A stretch of 64,000 nt of DNA from Lichenostomus cassidix (taxonomy: Eukaryota; Chordata; Aves; Passeriformes; Meliphagidae), in contig CM039188.1 of the NCBI GenBank assembly GCA_008360975.2, positions 26,129,944-26,193,943 on the forward strand, read 5' to 3'. A model generated the notes under the pieces. That model searched no databases and was not told the DNA's origin. It was given only the letters and a program-made list of their open reading frames with translations. The position numbers were made by a program, and so were the translations under genes. This document shows, one piece after another, positions 1 through 11,499 of the stretch (positions are counted from its first letter, which is position 1; each line of letters starts with the position of its first letter).

Positions 1-3000
1 ATCCTTACTGAATCTAAGATTTAATAATTTTTTAAAATATATTTGGATTTGGTTCATGTTTACAAAGTCCCTTGAAGATAATTAAACATGTCACTTCGAA
101 ATGAATTTTCCTGAGATGCAAAAATTTTAGTTCAGCTTAAATTAAAAAAAAGGAAAGGAATTTATAGAAACTATTAGTGGTTCCTGTACTACTAGCAAAC
201 TATTTTAGTTCTGTTCTTTTGTTTCCTAGATACATATTTGCACACAAAACACTATACCAAAAAGATTTCCAAAATGAATAGAAAATTGTAACTTGTCATT
301 TAGAAGTGTGATATGTTCTTCCTCTTAATGTTATAGAATCATTCTTTCTAAAATTCCCACAGCAATGTAACTTTTCCCCCTTTTATTTATGTGAAAGTGA
401 AGGCAGATAAACTGCCTCTAGCAATAGTCCTTTGCTCCCTGACAGTGTTGATTTAGCAGCTATTTGGAAGAAAATGTGAACAAGCTCTGTGAACCTGTTG
501 TTGTATTAATTGCAGCCATGGGCTGGTAGGTGCTTCTGCACTGGAGATGCGTGACCAGCACCAGCTGTGTGACTGTAGCTTGAGACCTTTTAGGTTGTAG
601 TGAAACCTCAAGACTTTTCTAGATCTTCCTCCTGCAGCCTGTGGGATCTGAAGGATCCCTTTTTTTGCCGTGCCAGGCTTTGAAAGTCTGCTTAGCACAC
701 AGCCATTAGGAGAACAGCTGCACCAGCCACATTATTTATAAATCTGGATAAACTCCGTAGCTGAATATTTTTAGCAGTAGGTTTCTGAAGCCAGGAGAGC
801 ACACACCAATCTAAAAAGTCGGTCTAAACATCTAATGTGGTGCTTGATTTAATTTAGAATAAGCCTCTTGAAAAAAGGTTATGTCTACAGACTGATGAGA
901 ATTTGATCTGTTCAGGTCCAATAGGTCTGTGGATCAGTAAGTGCAACTGTATTGCACTTAATTAAGATCTGCTTTCAATGTATCATAAAGTGTAAATTAT
1001 TTATTGTGGAGGAGTACCAGTGTTAGCTGAAGATGCCATTCTTTCCTGTGACACTCTGCTGCTGTGTGATTTCTAGGCAGGAGGAAACAGAAAGCTCCTT
1101 GCCATTGCCTATGCAGGAGGTGTGATTTTATTTTTTTTCTCACTTGGGATAGAGTAAAATATTCATATAACAAATAATAAGGCACAAAACATAGATTGTT
1201 TTACTGGTGGCACCAGACTGCAAAATCACATCAAGAAAGTGAGTTTTTTAATGCCACGTTTTGCCCTCAAAGTAAGCAATTTCAAAGGAGGTGCTGCTAA
1301 CTTTTAACTGCATTTTTCCAGGGTGACCTCCTGAGTTTTCTTGCATTTCTTGACTCAGTTTTGTGATAAAGTGAGAATTTCCAGACATCTAATTGGTTAT
1401 ATAAACTACATTACCTTATTTTGTGGAAAGTGCAATAAATCCCATAAATAATCTAGTAATTCTATTTGCTTGGGTTTTTTTTTAATATTATCTACTCCAA
1501 ATTTTGGGTTATAATTAGTGTTTCTGTAAGAGTACTTTGCTTTTCAATCCTCTCCACATCCATTTATTCTCCTATACTGGAATATTGAATTTTACATGGC
1601 AGGAAAAGTTGATCTGAAGGTCTTCTTGAGCATGACACAGAGGTCAAGATGAATAAAAGACTTCCTCTGGAAAGGAGGTGACATGATGGCAGTCAGGAAA
1701 TTAGCTTTTTCTTTTTCCTGAGTTTTCATCTGTTCAACACTGATTGTTGCTAGAGCAGAGCTAGGACTATGACCTCACCTTAGGCAAATTTCTAAGGTTA
1801 ATACATGAAGGTTGAGAGGTGCTCTGATGGGATGGTGCTGGAGAACTTGCAATGAATTACCATATATCATAGTCTTTTTGTAGTCATTTAAGTAGAGGAA
1901 TGGGTTTTAGCATATTTCATCCTTTAAATCTCCCCTTTGCAGGTATTTCTGACACCGGTGGCAACTGTGCCTCTGATTGCTGTGCTGTCATTGCATATTT
2001 TGAGGTGCAGTGAAGCATTTTAGCCTCCCTGAAAGAGCCTTGTACAATAATTTCAGAGGTCCATGTATTTTGAAAACATTACTAACCAAGTAAAACGTGG
2101 TTTTATAAATGTATATACAGTCTGAAAACAACTTGTCAATGCATCCAAAATTCCAAAGACCTTGTTTTGCTCTCACCTCTGGGAGAATCTCAATGCGGTG
2201 AAAAGAGCATGTTCATTTTGGGGGTTTTGTTGAGGTTTATTTTTCTGTTATTAATTCGCCTCTGTCATTCAGTTTTCAGAAGAATAAGGAAAGTCTCAAA
2301 CATGAGACAACCTCTTTTTCTCCATGGTTCTGAAGAATAACCTAATTCAAAGCTGTTTGAGAAAAGAAAAATATATTCAATCTTCCATCCTATTTAATAG
2401 TTATTTAATCCCTCTTGCAAGGCCACCAGAACATTACAGATGAGCTGTTCAGTGAAGCTTCTCTTTACCCACAGGTTTCATAGGTTACATATGAGCAAGG
2501 TAAAATGCTTTTCTGTGAGTACATTTTACATGTGGGCTCAGGAGTGACAAAAGTGACTGGATCTCATTGTCCATCACCACTCTGAGTCTGTCTTTTCTGC
2601 ATTCCATGCAGGGAGGTGCCAATCTGTGTAAGCCCCATGGCACTGATGCTCACTCCCTGGCAAGGTCTGTAATATATCCCAGCCCTTAGGAGGGGATCAG
2701 TGTTATGTTCAGGTGTTTGATGGTTCAGCAAACACCTGAAGTTTAGTTGGTCATGTGCCCCTTAGTGTCCCCTGGGTATTCCCTATAACTCTGCTGTAAA
2801 ACAGCTGGCACTGCTGGTGATTGGGAAAGCTTCCCTTCTCCCATTTATCTTCCTTTTTGAAATCTGTTTTAAATTAGTCAGGGCTGAGAGAGTTTGAAAT
2901 ATGTGATTCTCCACTTGTACACTGAATTTGTTCTGTCCTGTAGAGCTGATCACCCTCTCATCTCCCACAGATGAATTAATTTCCTTTCCTAACAGCATAT

Positions 3001-3023
3001 TAAACCTTTTGAACAGCACCACA
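1..3023. other. Unique noncoding DNA, nothing recognised
   Basis: AT-rich unique sequence. I saw no repeat tail, RNA gene, exon with paired splice sites, or tandem array. The short open frames here are chance-sized, and none resembles a known protein. Confidence 0.6.
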
Positions 3024-3075
3024 TCATAGAATCATAGCATTATTGAGGGTGGAAAAGACCTCTAAGATATCATGG
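3024..3075 (-). mobile_element. CR1 LINE 3' tail fragment (antisense)
   Basis: The + strand reads TCATAGAATCATAG followed by a 'gttggaaaagacctctaagat'-like stretch (with GAGGGTGGAAAAGACCTC). This is the reverse complement of a CR1 3' end, so the element lies on the - strand. Only about 50 bases are recognisable before similarity is lost, as expected of a severely 5'-truncated copy. Confidence 0.7.
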
Positions 3076-3960
3076 TATCAGAAATATCTTGTAGGATCCC
3101 AGCTATGCTAAAACTTTGAAGAATTATAGTTAGTGCCCTCATGGGACAGATATATGTGATTTGCTTAATTAATGCGGTTTGTGACAATAACAGATAAATG
3201 TTTTTGTAATCATCTGTTTCAACTGCCTTACAGATTTTCATACAAGAGTGTACTCTCAACCCTTTTCAGTTTTTTTCATTGCTGTCCTTTAGGAATAAAA
3301 GATCCATATCAACAAAGTATATTAAGTAAGTTTTCTGACCTTGCTTTGGGAGTTTATGTAACCTGGTTACAGTTTTCCTGTAAACAAATCCTTTGAAATA
3401 TTACCTTACAGTAATTCTACAATAGGACAACAAATAACATATAGCAGGGCCTGACCTATAATTATTTACACTTCAGGTGCTTAACAAATGAGATACAGAG
3501 CATCTCCCTGACAAATGTTTACCCTTTTCTTTTCCTTGGATGATGACAAGGGTTTTCTATCCCTGGCTGATGACAGATGAAGAATTTGGAAAGTCCCTGT
3601 CTCCCATCTGGGAAAGGCAATTGCAAGCTCAGTTGGCTTCTTTTTGTTTCTAGGAACAAGTGAATCAAGGCAGGGATTTGGAGGATTCCTGCTTAATCCT
3701 TTTCTCAGGGATTCTTTACTCCTTTTCCTTTGGTTTTGATCCAAGAGGGCTGACCTGTACATTTTATCGTGGGTCTTGTCTAAGAATCAGAAACACCATC
3801 TCTGCTTACCTGCTACCCTACATTTCTGCAGTGACAAACTAGGAGGGAGGGAAGGAAGGGAGAGATGAAAAATGCTCTTCTAGCCCTCGGTGATGCTTAG
3901 GTCATGTCCTGAAGACTGATGATCCTTTGCAATCATTATCCTGATTGCTGTGTTTTATCA

Positions 3961-3980
3961 GGGGGATTGGGAGGGGGGGG
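3961..3980 (+). other. Potential G-quadruplex motif
   Basis: The + strand has G5, three bases, G3, one base, then G8. The last run can supply two tracts, so four G-tracts with very short loops are available. This is a sequence-level prediction only. Confidence 0.4.
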
Positions 3981-4020
3981 TGTGCTTCTTTTCTTTCACC
4001 TCAGGCTGTGTGACAATTGG

Positions 4021-4074
4021 GGAAAAAAAAGAAAACAAAAAGAAAAAAAAAAAAAAAGAAAGAAAGAGAAAGGC
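4021..4074 (+). repeat. A-rich low-complexity tract
   Basis: A run of A residues broken by single G or C (a 15-A run, then AAAG repeats). No LINE or SINE body precedes it in the right orientation, so it is recorded as simple repeat rather than a retroposon tail. Confidence 0.8.
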
Positions 4075-4674
4075 GAATAAAACACCCCACCAGAAAGCAT
4101 CTCCAAGATTAGATGCTGCCTGTGGGATGTAGGCTGAAATGCTTATCCATGCTTTTGTGATTAGCAGGCTGGATTATTACGTAACCCTGCATCACTGGGT
4201 CTCCCCGCTTCAACTCTCGCTCAACCCTCTCTGCTTCAAGTTCCCACTGCAATGGAAAGGCCGTGGTGAAATCTCGACTATAATATCCTTATGTTGACTT
4301 AAGCAAGGCTTTACGTGGCCTTGGTTCATCTTACAGACCTGATCTGACTTCATCCTGCTCTCTAGGGATGTCAGTGTGTTCTGCTAAAGCTGCCATGGAT
4401 TAGATCACACGGCTTGTGAATGAGCATTTCCTTGTTGGAGACTCAGATGGAAAGCTCCCTCTAGGAAGCAGTGAGGTTTTTCTACAGCTGAAATCAATGG
4501 TAAAGCTCTCACTGGTTCCAAAGGAAGTAGGATAGGACTCAATAAATTGATTTTACCATATATTAATCAAATTTTACAGTTCATATGCTGCCTTACTTGT
4601 CTAACCTTTTTTGGTTAAATTTAAAACACATTTGATGTGTAAGTGTAGTCTCAGAATGACAGCTATTAATGATC

Positions 4675-4750
4675 AAGTTCAGACTCCATTGAAACCAAAG
4701 AGAATTTTTCATTGACTTCAGTGGGATTTGAATCAGGCTCTGAAATTATA
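4675..4750. repeat. Possible old amniote dispersed repeat
   Basis: Contains CATTGACTTCAGTGGGATTT followed by 'gaatcaggctctg'. The phrase CATTGACTTCAATGGGA...GGATCAGGCCC recurs in an old dispersed repeat of turtles, crocodiles and birds. The match is short, and the family was not named with certainty. Confidence 0.3.
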
Positions 4751-5647
4751 TTTGGACTGTCTTCTTGCCTAACCTTTTGCATACTGTTGAGTATTAGAAT
4801 CAAGGGATTTTTTGCCTTCTTCCCTCCAGTGGTTTTCATTGCTGTACATTCTTCAAATAATCTACCTCACCATAGCATGCTTTGTGTTTTAATCACCCAG
4901 CAACCACTCACACCCTGCTCAGATACACAAATGCACTCATCACCTTCCCTGTGTCCCATCAATGCAAAAACATCGATATCCTTAAACTATCTTTATGAAA
5001 CACAAGTACACAGCCTGTTCCTGCACAGCATACCAGAGAGAGAGCAGACCCAACTAACTGCCAGAGGGCACTGATAAATAAGGATGTGTTCCTACTTCCA
5101 CTATCAGGCATCACTAGCAACAGACTGGGAAGGGATCAGGTGGGTAAAGGGTCCCCTTTGGAAAAACTTTGTTTCAGCGAAATTTGCTTTTTTGTCTTGT
5201 CAGATCCAAACCAGGGAGAAACCAGCCACCAACCTCAGACAGAAGCATAAAGCATTTACCCAAACACAGGATGGGGAACTTAGCTAGACAGTAGATTTAC
5301 AGAAAAATGTTGTCGTTGTGGATCAAAAATGGAATATGAGTCAATAATATGATACTGAAGAACTCCTCCTTGGCCTAAGAAGGAAAAAAACGATGTCATG
5401 GCAGGAATGAATCTGACCTCTGTACTGAGCAGAGCCCATGCTAATAATAAAGTAGAAATATGGAAAAATGTGATTTATTATGAAAACACAAGATGGCATT
5501 TATAGAGGGATTTTATCTCACAGATTTGTTGGAGGCTTGTGTAAAGGAATTAAATACAGACACATGAAAACCTCTGCAGTGGAGCTGATAAGGGTATATT
5601 TTGAATTTGCAGGAAGTTTCACAAAACAATTTCTGCTTGATGGCTTG

Positions 5648-6615
5648 TCATAGACTCATAGAGTTGTTTAGGTTGGAAAAGACCTTTAAGACTGAGTCCA
5701 CCACTGCCAAGTCCATTCACCCAGTGCTGCCAAGTCCACTACTAAACTATGTTCCTTGGTGCCACATCCACATGTCTTTTGAATACCTCCAGGACTGACT
5801 ACACCACTTCTCTGGGCAGCCTGTGCCAGGACTTGACAAAGAAATTTTTCCTAATTTTCATTCTAAACCTTCCCTGATGCAACTTGAGGCCCTTTTCTCT
5901 TTTCTGAACTCTTGTTATCTGGGGGAAGACACTTTTCTGATGGGCAGCTTTCCAGCCACTCTGCCCCAGCCTGTGGCACTGCCTGGGGTTTTGTGATCCA
6001 AGTGCAGGACCTGGCACTTGATCTTGTCGACCCTCACACAATCGGCCTTGGCCCATGGATCCAGCCTGTCCAGATTCCTCTGCAGAGCCCACTTGCTCTC
6101 CAGCAGAGCAACACTCCCACCCAACTTGTGTCACCTGCAAACTGAGGGTCACAAATTCTCTTTTTTCCCCTTCAAGCTCTAGCCAAAACTCCCTGTTCAG
6201 CCAGGCTGGTCTTCTTTCCCGTTGGCTCATCTTTTGGCATGTACAGCCAGCCTGCTCCTGGGCCTTTATGATTTTGCTTCTTGAAAAATGTCCAGCTTCC
6301 CTGGATTCCTTTCACCTTCAGAACTACCTCCCAAGGGACTCTGACATCCTAAGCAGGTCAAAGTCTGCCCTCCAGAAGTCGAAGCTTGCAACTTCTGCTG
6401 ACCCAACTCTTCTCCAAGAATCAAAACCCGTGTACTTTTGTGATTGTTGTGCTCAAGACAGCCTCCAGTCATCACATCACTCACCAGTCCTTCTCTGTTC
6501 ACTAACAAGAGGCCCAGTAGGCCACCTCCCCTTGTTCCTCACCACACACTCCAGGAACTTCCTAGGCTGTCTTGTTTTGCTGAGTTATATTTGCAGCAGA
6601 CACCTGGTAAGAAAG
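5648..6615 (-). mobile_element. CR1 LINE ORF2 and 3' end, internally deleted
   Basis: Non-autonomous remnant of a chicken-repeat-1 (CR1) retrotransposon. Read on the - strand from 6615 downward, the segments come in the element's own order. First is the end of the endonuclease domain (KFLECVV, then VNREGLVSDVMTGGCLEH at about 6508-6450). Next is the linker to the reverse transcriptase (RRPAWLNREFWLEL, about 6215-6170). Then comes LQRNLDRLDPWA...KCQVLHLDHKTPGS (about 6080-5990), which normally follows the polymerase core. The C-terminus follows (FRMKIRKNFFVKSWHRLPREVV, about 5865-5799), and finally the 3' untranslated tail ending at TCATAGACTCATAG on the + strand. The catalytic reverse transcriptase block and the stretch between HLDHKTP and the C-terminus are missing, so at least two internal deletions occurred. 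Frames are broken and it cannot be active. Confidence 0.92.
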
Positions 6616-6739
6616 AAACAGCTATCATAAAAGGAGAGGGAAAACCCTTTTAGGGGTTAATAACTAGATAAAAATGGGGGGAAAATAAGTGGGAATAAAC
6701 GGTCAGCTTGCTTGGTACAGGGAACTTAATAGTATCCAG

Positions 6740-7125
6740 CTGGTAGCTGTGCTGTTCAACATATTCATAAATGAACTTAGATATTAAATTGAATAATGAG
6801 AGCATTTGGTGATAGAAAATTATTCTGGAAATCAAACTTAAGCATAAAGAGTTGCAGAAGAATCTCACAGGAGTGAGTGACAGCATGCTAGAGTGGCAGA
6901 TGAAATTTACTGTCAATAGAAGAAAAGGAAAATGTAGATGGGGAAACAAGTATAATGCACACAGGAATAAAATTACAACAGATATGGCAAATCTCATTTA
7001 CAGAGAATAAAGCTACATTTTGGATTTGGAGTGCCTTTAGTTAAAGAAATTGTCTCTGGTTCCAGAGACTTTAGAAATCATGGTACATGGAGAAGGCTCA
7101 ATGTGCTGGCTCTTGTTTTAATAGT
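6740..7125 (+). mobile_element. Old CR1-like LINE reverse transcriptase fragment
   Basis: In the + orientation the DNA reads 'ctgttcaacatattcataaatgaac' in substance (LFNIFINEL, the block just before the YADD motif of CR1-type polymerases). About 110 bases on comes a stretch equivalent to 'ttgcaga-ggatctcac-gggtgac...tggcagatgaaatt', the region C-terminal to the active site. Around 7060-7120 it resembles the following conserved segment (LGVIVDSSLK...QCA). The YADD region itself is not readable. Divergence is much higher than in the neighbouring CR1 and the orientation is opposite, so this is an older, independent insertion. Confidence 0.7.
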
Positions 7126-7374
7126 AAAAAAAAATTAATCAGTATACAGCACAAACACACAAAGGACATTTTCAACTGCATTTTGAGTTAATGCATCTTC
7201 AGCTGCATGTTGTTTTCAGGTTGAGGCACTACCTTTGAACAAAGAAGTAGTTTCATTGGATTGAGTCCAGGGTTGAAAAAGAGGATGATTTAAGCTCTAG
7301 ATAAAATGCTGATCTAACAAAGAAAGAACATGTTATCATGGTATCAGGAATGCTTCTACAGTGGTGGGGATTTT

Positions 7375-7495
7375 TTTGTTTTCATTTTTGTTGGGTGTTT
7401 TTTGTGGGGATTTTTTTTTTTGGTTGTTGTTTTTGGTTTGGGGTTTTTTTTTTTTGTTGGTTTTTTGGGTTTTTTTTCGTTTATTAAATTTTTTT
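7375..7495 (+). repeat. T/G-rich low-complexity tract
   Basis: Long T runs broken by G, GG and GGGG (A/C-rich on the - strand). On the - strand it lies just after two AATAAA hexamers and an unrecognised open frame, so it could be a degenerate poly(A)-like tail. Equally it could be a simple repeat like the one at 42.0 kb. Confidence 0.85.
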
Positions 7496-7614
7496 ATTAA
7501 TAGGATAAAGAGGGAATTGGTATCCACCTAAACAGCAGATCCTGGGCCTTTGGCTCCTGTACAGCTTGTTAGACACCAGCTTGCGTGGATGTAGCTAGCA
7601 AAAACTTTTCTCCT

Positions 7615-7950
7615 TCAACTCTCAAGTAGCTTCTGCAGCTTCAGTGTAATGTCTCCCAGCTCCAGAGATAAAACATCACCTGCAGTATATTTTGTCCCTT
7701 GAATTAGCCTTTTATAGTCTGGTAAAATCTTCAGATCCAGCTCCCACCATGACAGAGATGTGTCTTCACTTTTTTCAGTAAAATTAGGAGTCCATTTAGA
7801 GTTCATGAATTCTTGCTCAGGAGTTATCAGAAGTAGTAGATGTGCAACCAGCCTTCCAGAGATAAGTCTTCTAGTGTAGCTGATGATATTTTCTAAATCT
7901 ATTCTTTTCATGTTCATCTCCTCTGTTTTTGTCATATTTGGCACAGACTT
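7615..7950 (-). CDS. Unrecognised open frame, possible terminal exon or retrocopy
   Basis: About 110 codons are open on the - strand. The frame has no in-frame ATG at its very start; the first is at about residue 8 (NMTKTEEM). It is closed upstream by a stop and ends in ...LKLQKLLES then TGA. A hydrophobic stretch (LVAHLLLLI) and a WWELD motif are visible, but no family was recognised. After the stop, about 110-130 bases on, come two AATAAA hexamers (near 7491-7504), then a long A/C-rich tract. That layout fits a 3' terminal exon with its polyadenylation site, or a reverse-transcribed copy with a tail. A weak acceptor-like TTTTGTTCAAG precedes residue 4. Against it: its length is within chance expectation for the window, and no partner exon was found upstream. 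Confidence 0.25.
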   Translation of the reverse strand, partial: KSVPNMTKTEEMNMKRIDLENIISYTRRLISGRLVAHLLLLITPEQEFMNSKWTPNFTEKSEDTSLSWWELDLKILPDYKRLIQGTKYTAGDVLSLELGDITLKLQKLLES

Positions 7951-7960
7951 GAACAAAATA

Positions 7961-9664
7961 CTTTGTCCTCAGTTGTCTGGTTCCAGGTGGTGTCTACAAA
8001 AAATTTGACCTGTGTGAGGTGTACACCCATGGAGCCACATACTGCCTCTTGTACACTGTGTTAACTGATAAAATTATGAAGTTAAAGAAATAATTAAAGA
8101 ATAATACAGCTTTTAAAATTAGTTCTTCACATCCAGTTTGATAAGAATCCACTTGCTCCCTTTATAACTAAAAAAAGAGGCAGCCCAGGTTGGTTTCTTT
8201 GTATTTTCAACACAAAAGGGTGAGCTATTTCATCTCAAAGTCAAACTAGAAAGTACAGGAAAGAGCTATATTAATATACTCATAAGCCTATGGGATAATT
8301 CAGTTTCTATTTGAAAATGTTTTTGGACTGAAACTAAAAATGAACCTAACCAAACCTCAAATCTGAATTTTATGAGGAGGTGAAGAACATAAAGGAGGAC
8401 AAGTCTGAACTGAAGAGCAATAGCATTTGTTCAGTTTTCCCCAGACATCATAGTAAACACGATGCTGCTTTCTAAGCTCAGTGTGGTGCAAATGCAAAAG
8501 ATGTGTTGTGTCACATTTTGATTTTAACTCAGTGGAATACTTTTCAGTTTTTATGAGTTTGCAAACACGCTGTTACTTAATAACACATCGTGGTTTAATT
8601 TGACTGTTAAAGTAAAATCTCAAAATACTAATAAAAGCAAAGTATACTCTAATTTTCCCCTCCTTTTCCTGATCAGCATGAAACAAAATTGAGGTATCTT
8701 AACATGGTACAGGTTTCTTGAGTTCACTGTTTGCCATGCTCTAAAAGAATGTTTGACTTCTGTTGTTATCAAGATTTTTTTAGAGGCTTAGTGGAACTGG
8801 TTGTGATTTATCTTGGGAGGGCAGCATCAGCAATGTGAACTGCTGTAGCAATCTGCCAGAATGAAACCACATCTAGGCCCAGTATGGCTTTCTATAGGCA
8901 AGAAGAAAAACTGCTGTGTGAAAACTGTTTGTGAGATAATACACAGAGCTCTGAAAACACAGAGAGCTGAGCTTGGTCCACTGTGGCACATGAGCAGTCA
9001 GTCCATTGCTTAAACCTACAGAATAGATCTTGAATAAAATTATCTTTGTTAAAATGAGTGTATTGTTCCAAGTGAAATATTTGTAGGCAGTGTTATCTTG
9101 TAACAGCTTTCTGTAAATAAAATGAGGCAAAGTTAACTTTTTCCCCATGTGAAAAAATCTCCCAAATTCCCCAGGACTTGTTAGCTGCTGCAAAATGAGA
9201 AGCACTGCACAGATAAAATGCCCATTGTCTGGAAATCCAAACTGTTTTAACTGAGGATGTGATTTGCATATGGCAGAGGAATTTCTGCCATGCAATCCTG
9301 CCATGGAGAGAGGGATGAGAAGCTGCTGGCCATACCTCCCAGGGTAGGATTTGGCCCAGTACCTTTATGAAAGAAATCTGATTTGTATGTTTCTTCTCTC
9401 TGCAGAGATCAAAGACCGTTTACTCAGCTAAATAGTGAGGGCTAGTGTAGATTTATGGAACCAATTTAGAGAATTAATAAACCACACCATAAATCTTGTT
9501 AAGGTCACACTGTATGTGATTGTGCCTATATGCAGACATGGAAATTTGGTATCCTTCCAAGTGAGAAGACTAGCTTTCTTGAGCTTAGTTACAGTAAGTA
9601 ATTAAATTCATGCCCCTTAAATAATGGATCATTGAGGAGAGTGTTGTTGGTTGTTTGGGTTTTT
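7961..9664. other. Unique noncoding DNA
   Basis: No repeat or exon was recognised. A 143-codon frame on the - strand (8873-9304) is the longest here. It shows no known motif, and its composition (aromatic-rich, no clear domain) looks like chance. Confidence 0.5.
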
Positions 9665-9795
9665 CTTTAACAGAGATTTTTAAATTATGTGCCCAACCCT
9701 TCAAAGTGCAGAGCACTTTCAACTGCCGTGGACTTTGGTGGGAGCTGAAAATACTTTGCATCTTGCTAAATCAAGGCCTTGAAGTGGGTCTGAAT
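9665..9795. repeat. Old amniote dispersed repeat fragment
   Basis: Reads 'tgtgcccaacccttcaaag', then TGCAGAGCACTTTCAACTGC, GGACTTTGGTGGGAGCTGAA and AAATCAAGGCC. The order matches an old amniote repeat of the form 'cctgcaaagtgctgagcac...tcaactcc...gacttcaatgggagctga...atcaggcc', here diverged. I do not recall a firm family name. Confidence 0.4.
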
Positions 9796-10234
9796 CAAAA
9801 CACCTATGAACTTTGAAAAGACTTTGTCTGGATGCAAATGCTAAATTCTGAGATCTCTTTTTAATACAAACCAATATTAACAGTTTGCATGGTCCTAAAA
9901 TGTAGTAGCCAGCAAGTATGGTCTCTATAAGAGATTGAAGGAGCATGAATAAAAGAAGAATCGTCTCATGAATAGAAAGGTTTAAAATAGATAGTATAAA
10001 AATAGCTTGTTACTTAGGAAATTTTCGCATCCTTAAATCTTACAGAGAGCCTGAGACTTGATCTTTAGGGGTGTGTTTTGTTTGTTTGTTTTAATTCCCA
10101 TTAGGTCAAATCCTGCCCTGATAACTAACCCATTCTCTCTTCTGTACAGATATAAATCTGCTTCTACACAGCTTTTGGCCCATTAATTCCCTGTAATCGA
10201 CCTTTGAGGTTTTCGATATATTTATAGTTTTGCC

Positions 10235-10270
10235 ATGGAAAAAAGGCCCACTTTCCTCCTCAAATTTCAG
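10235..10270 (+). other. Candidate initial exon: ATG to splice donor (weak)
   Basis: GCCATGG is an ideal vertebrate start context. It opens 12 codons (MEKRPTFLLKFQ) that end exactly at CAG followed by GTAAGT, the consensus 5' splice site. A TATA-like GATATATTTATAG lies about 15-20 bases upstream. The downstream partner exon (phase 0) was not identified, and a coincidence of this kind is expected occasionally in 64 kb. Confidence 0.15.
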
Positions 10271-10276
10271 GTAAGT

Positions 10277-10299
10277 TATATATATATATATATATATAT
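10277..10299 (+). repeat. (TA)n microsatellite
   Basis: An uninterrupted alternating TA run of about 23 bases, starting directly after the GTAAGT donor-like hexamer. Probably length-polymorphic. Confidence 0.9.
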
Positions 10300-11499
10300 T
10301 TCATTTTAGTTTGGATGCATGAGGAAAGGTCAGGGATATGACTGCACACCCAGCCTTTCCTTATCCTTAGTAACCTGTGAACAATTTTTAGCCATATTTA
10401 ACACAAGGCAAGAGGAATGTTTCAAGTCTCAAAGATGTGGGGTGTCTGCCAGCATGGTCGAGCACCTGCTTTGTTTTTCCTGCTGTGTGTGTTTCCCCTT
10501 GTCCAGCTCCCACAGGAGCTTATGTGCTATTTCAAGTCAGTAGTGGGACACAGAGGTGTTCAGCAGCAAGGTGGAGGTGCAGGGATATGCAGGAGGGGAG
10601 GAAGGATTGAGTGTGGAAAGAGGTTCTGATCTATGGATCAAATTAATCAGAAAATGGGAGTGGGCAAATCTGCTGCTCCAGAACAATCTCTCTGTATTCT
10701 TGGTCTGTGTGCCAGCGTTGGTGGTGAGGTTACCATAGCTCTGGAAAGTCTGTGAAGTTGTTTTTTCATTAATTAGGAAGCAGCAAAGCTAAGAGACTGA
10801 AGGTACTGCATTAACAGTGGTAGTGCATCTCATCCTAGTGACAGGGTTGGCCAAGTTCTTTTAAAATACATGTGTAAAAAAAATGTAATCTCCTCTATAG
10901 CACCATCTCAATTTTTATATACTGCTTGAGAGAACTGTCTCCCTCCAACAAGCCTTTTCTAGCTCCGGCTCTTGGTTTGAAATGCTGCTTTGAATATGAC
11001 ATGAAAGAGATATGATAGTGTGTAGGAAGAGGAGGAAATACAGTGGGAGGAGAGAGACAGCAGCATAGCTGTATTGTCATCTGTCTTGATTATTGTTCCA
11101 AAAAAACCCCCCGTGTGTAGTCACCTGCTCTGATGTAATTTAGTTTGAAGACCTAGAGGTCCTGGCCCTGCTGAGCAAGGTTGCTGGGGTAATTTTTCAG
11201 AGGATTTTTCTCCCCTCTTCTCTCAGCCTGGCTGTGTGTGGTGAACTGTGCTTGGTCAGAAGAGGCAGTTGCAAGCTCAGGCTGTTAGCCACAAGAAAGG
11301 TTAAATATCTGCAAAGTCCCTAAAGCCACTCAGGTGGCTTTCAGGCTCTTGGAAGGATCCTGAGCCCCAACTCTCCTTCCCCCAGAGTGGCATTGCCCGT
11401 GCAGCACAGCAGTCCCTGCTCCCAGAGCTAACCAATGTTTACAGAGTTAGGGGACTAAGATGCTAAAGACATCTAAGACCTGTTGAGGGCATTTCATCT

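Larger units (their letters stand above)
3076..5647. other. Mostly unique noncoding DNA
   Basis: No gene was recognised. The interval holds a purine-rich patch (3841-3866), a G-tract cluster, an A-rich tract and a possible old dispersed repeat, listed separately. The 120-codon open frame at 4712-5074 looks like chance: it has no recognisable domain and overlaps the possible repeat. Confidence 0.5.

Noticed and set aside
4712..5074. 120-codon + strand frame
   Set aside because: No domain, no splice context, and it overlaps a possible dispersed repeat. The length is within chance expectation for 64 kb.
6055..6630. 191-codon + strand open frame
   Set aside because: It is the antisense shadow of the CR1 ORF2 on the - strand, which accounts for the segment in the correct order.
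8873..9304. 143-codon - strand frame
   Set aside because: No recognised motif. A handful of frames this long are expected by chance in six-frame reading of 64 kb.
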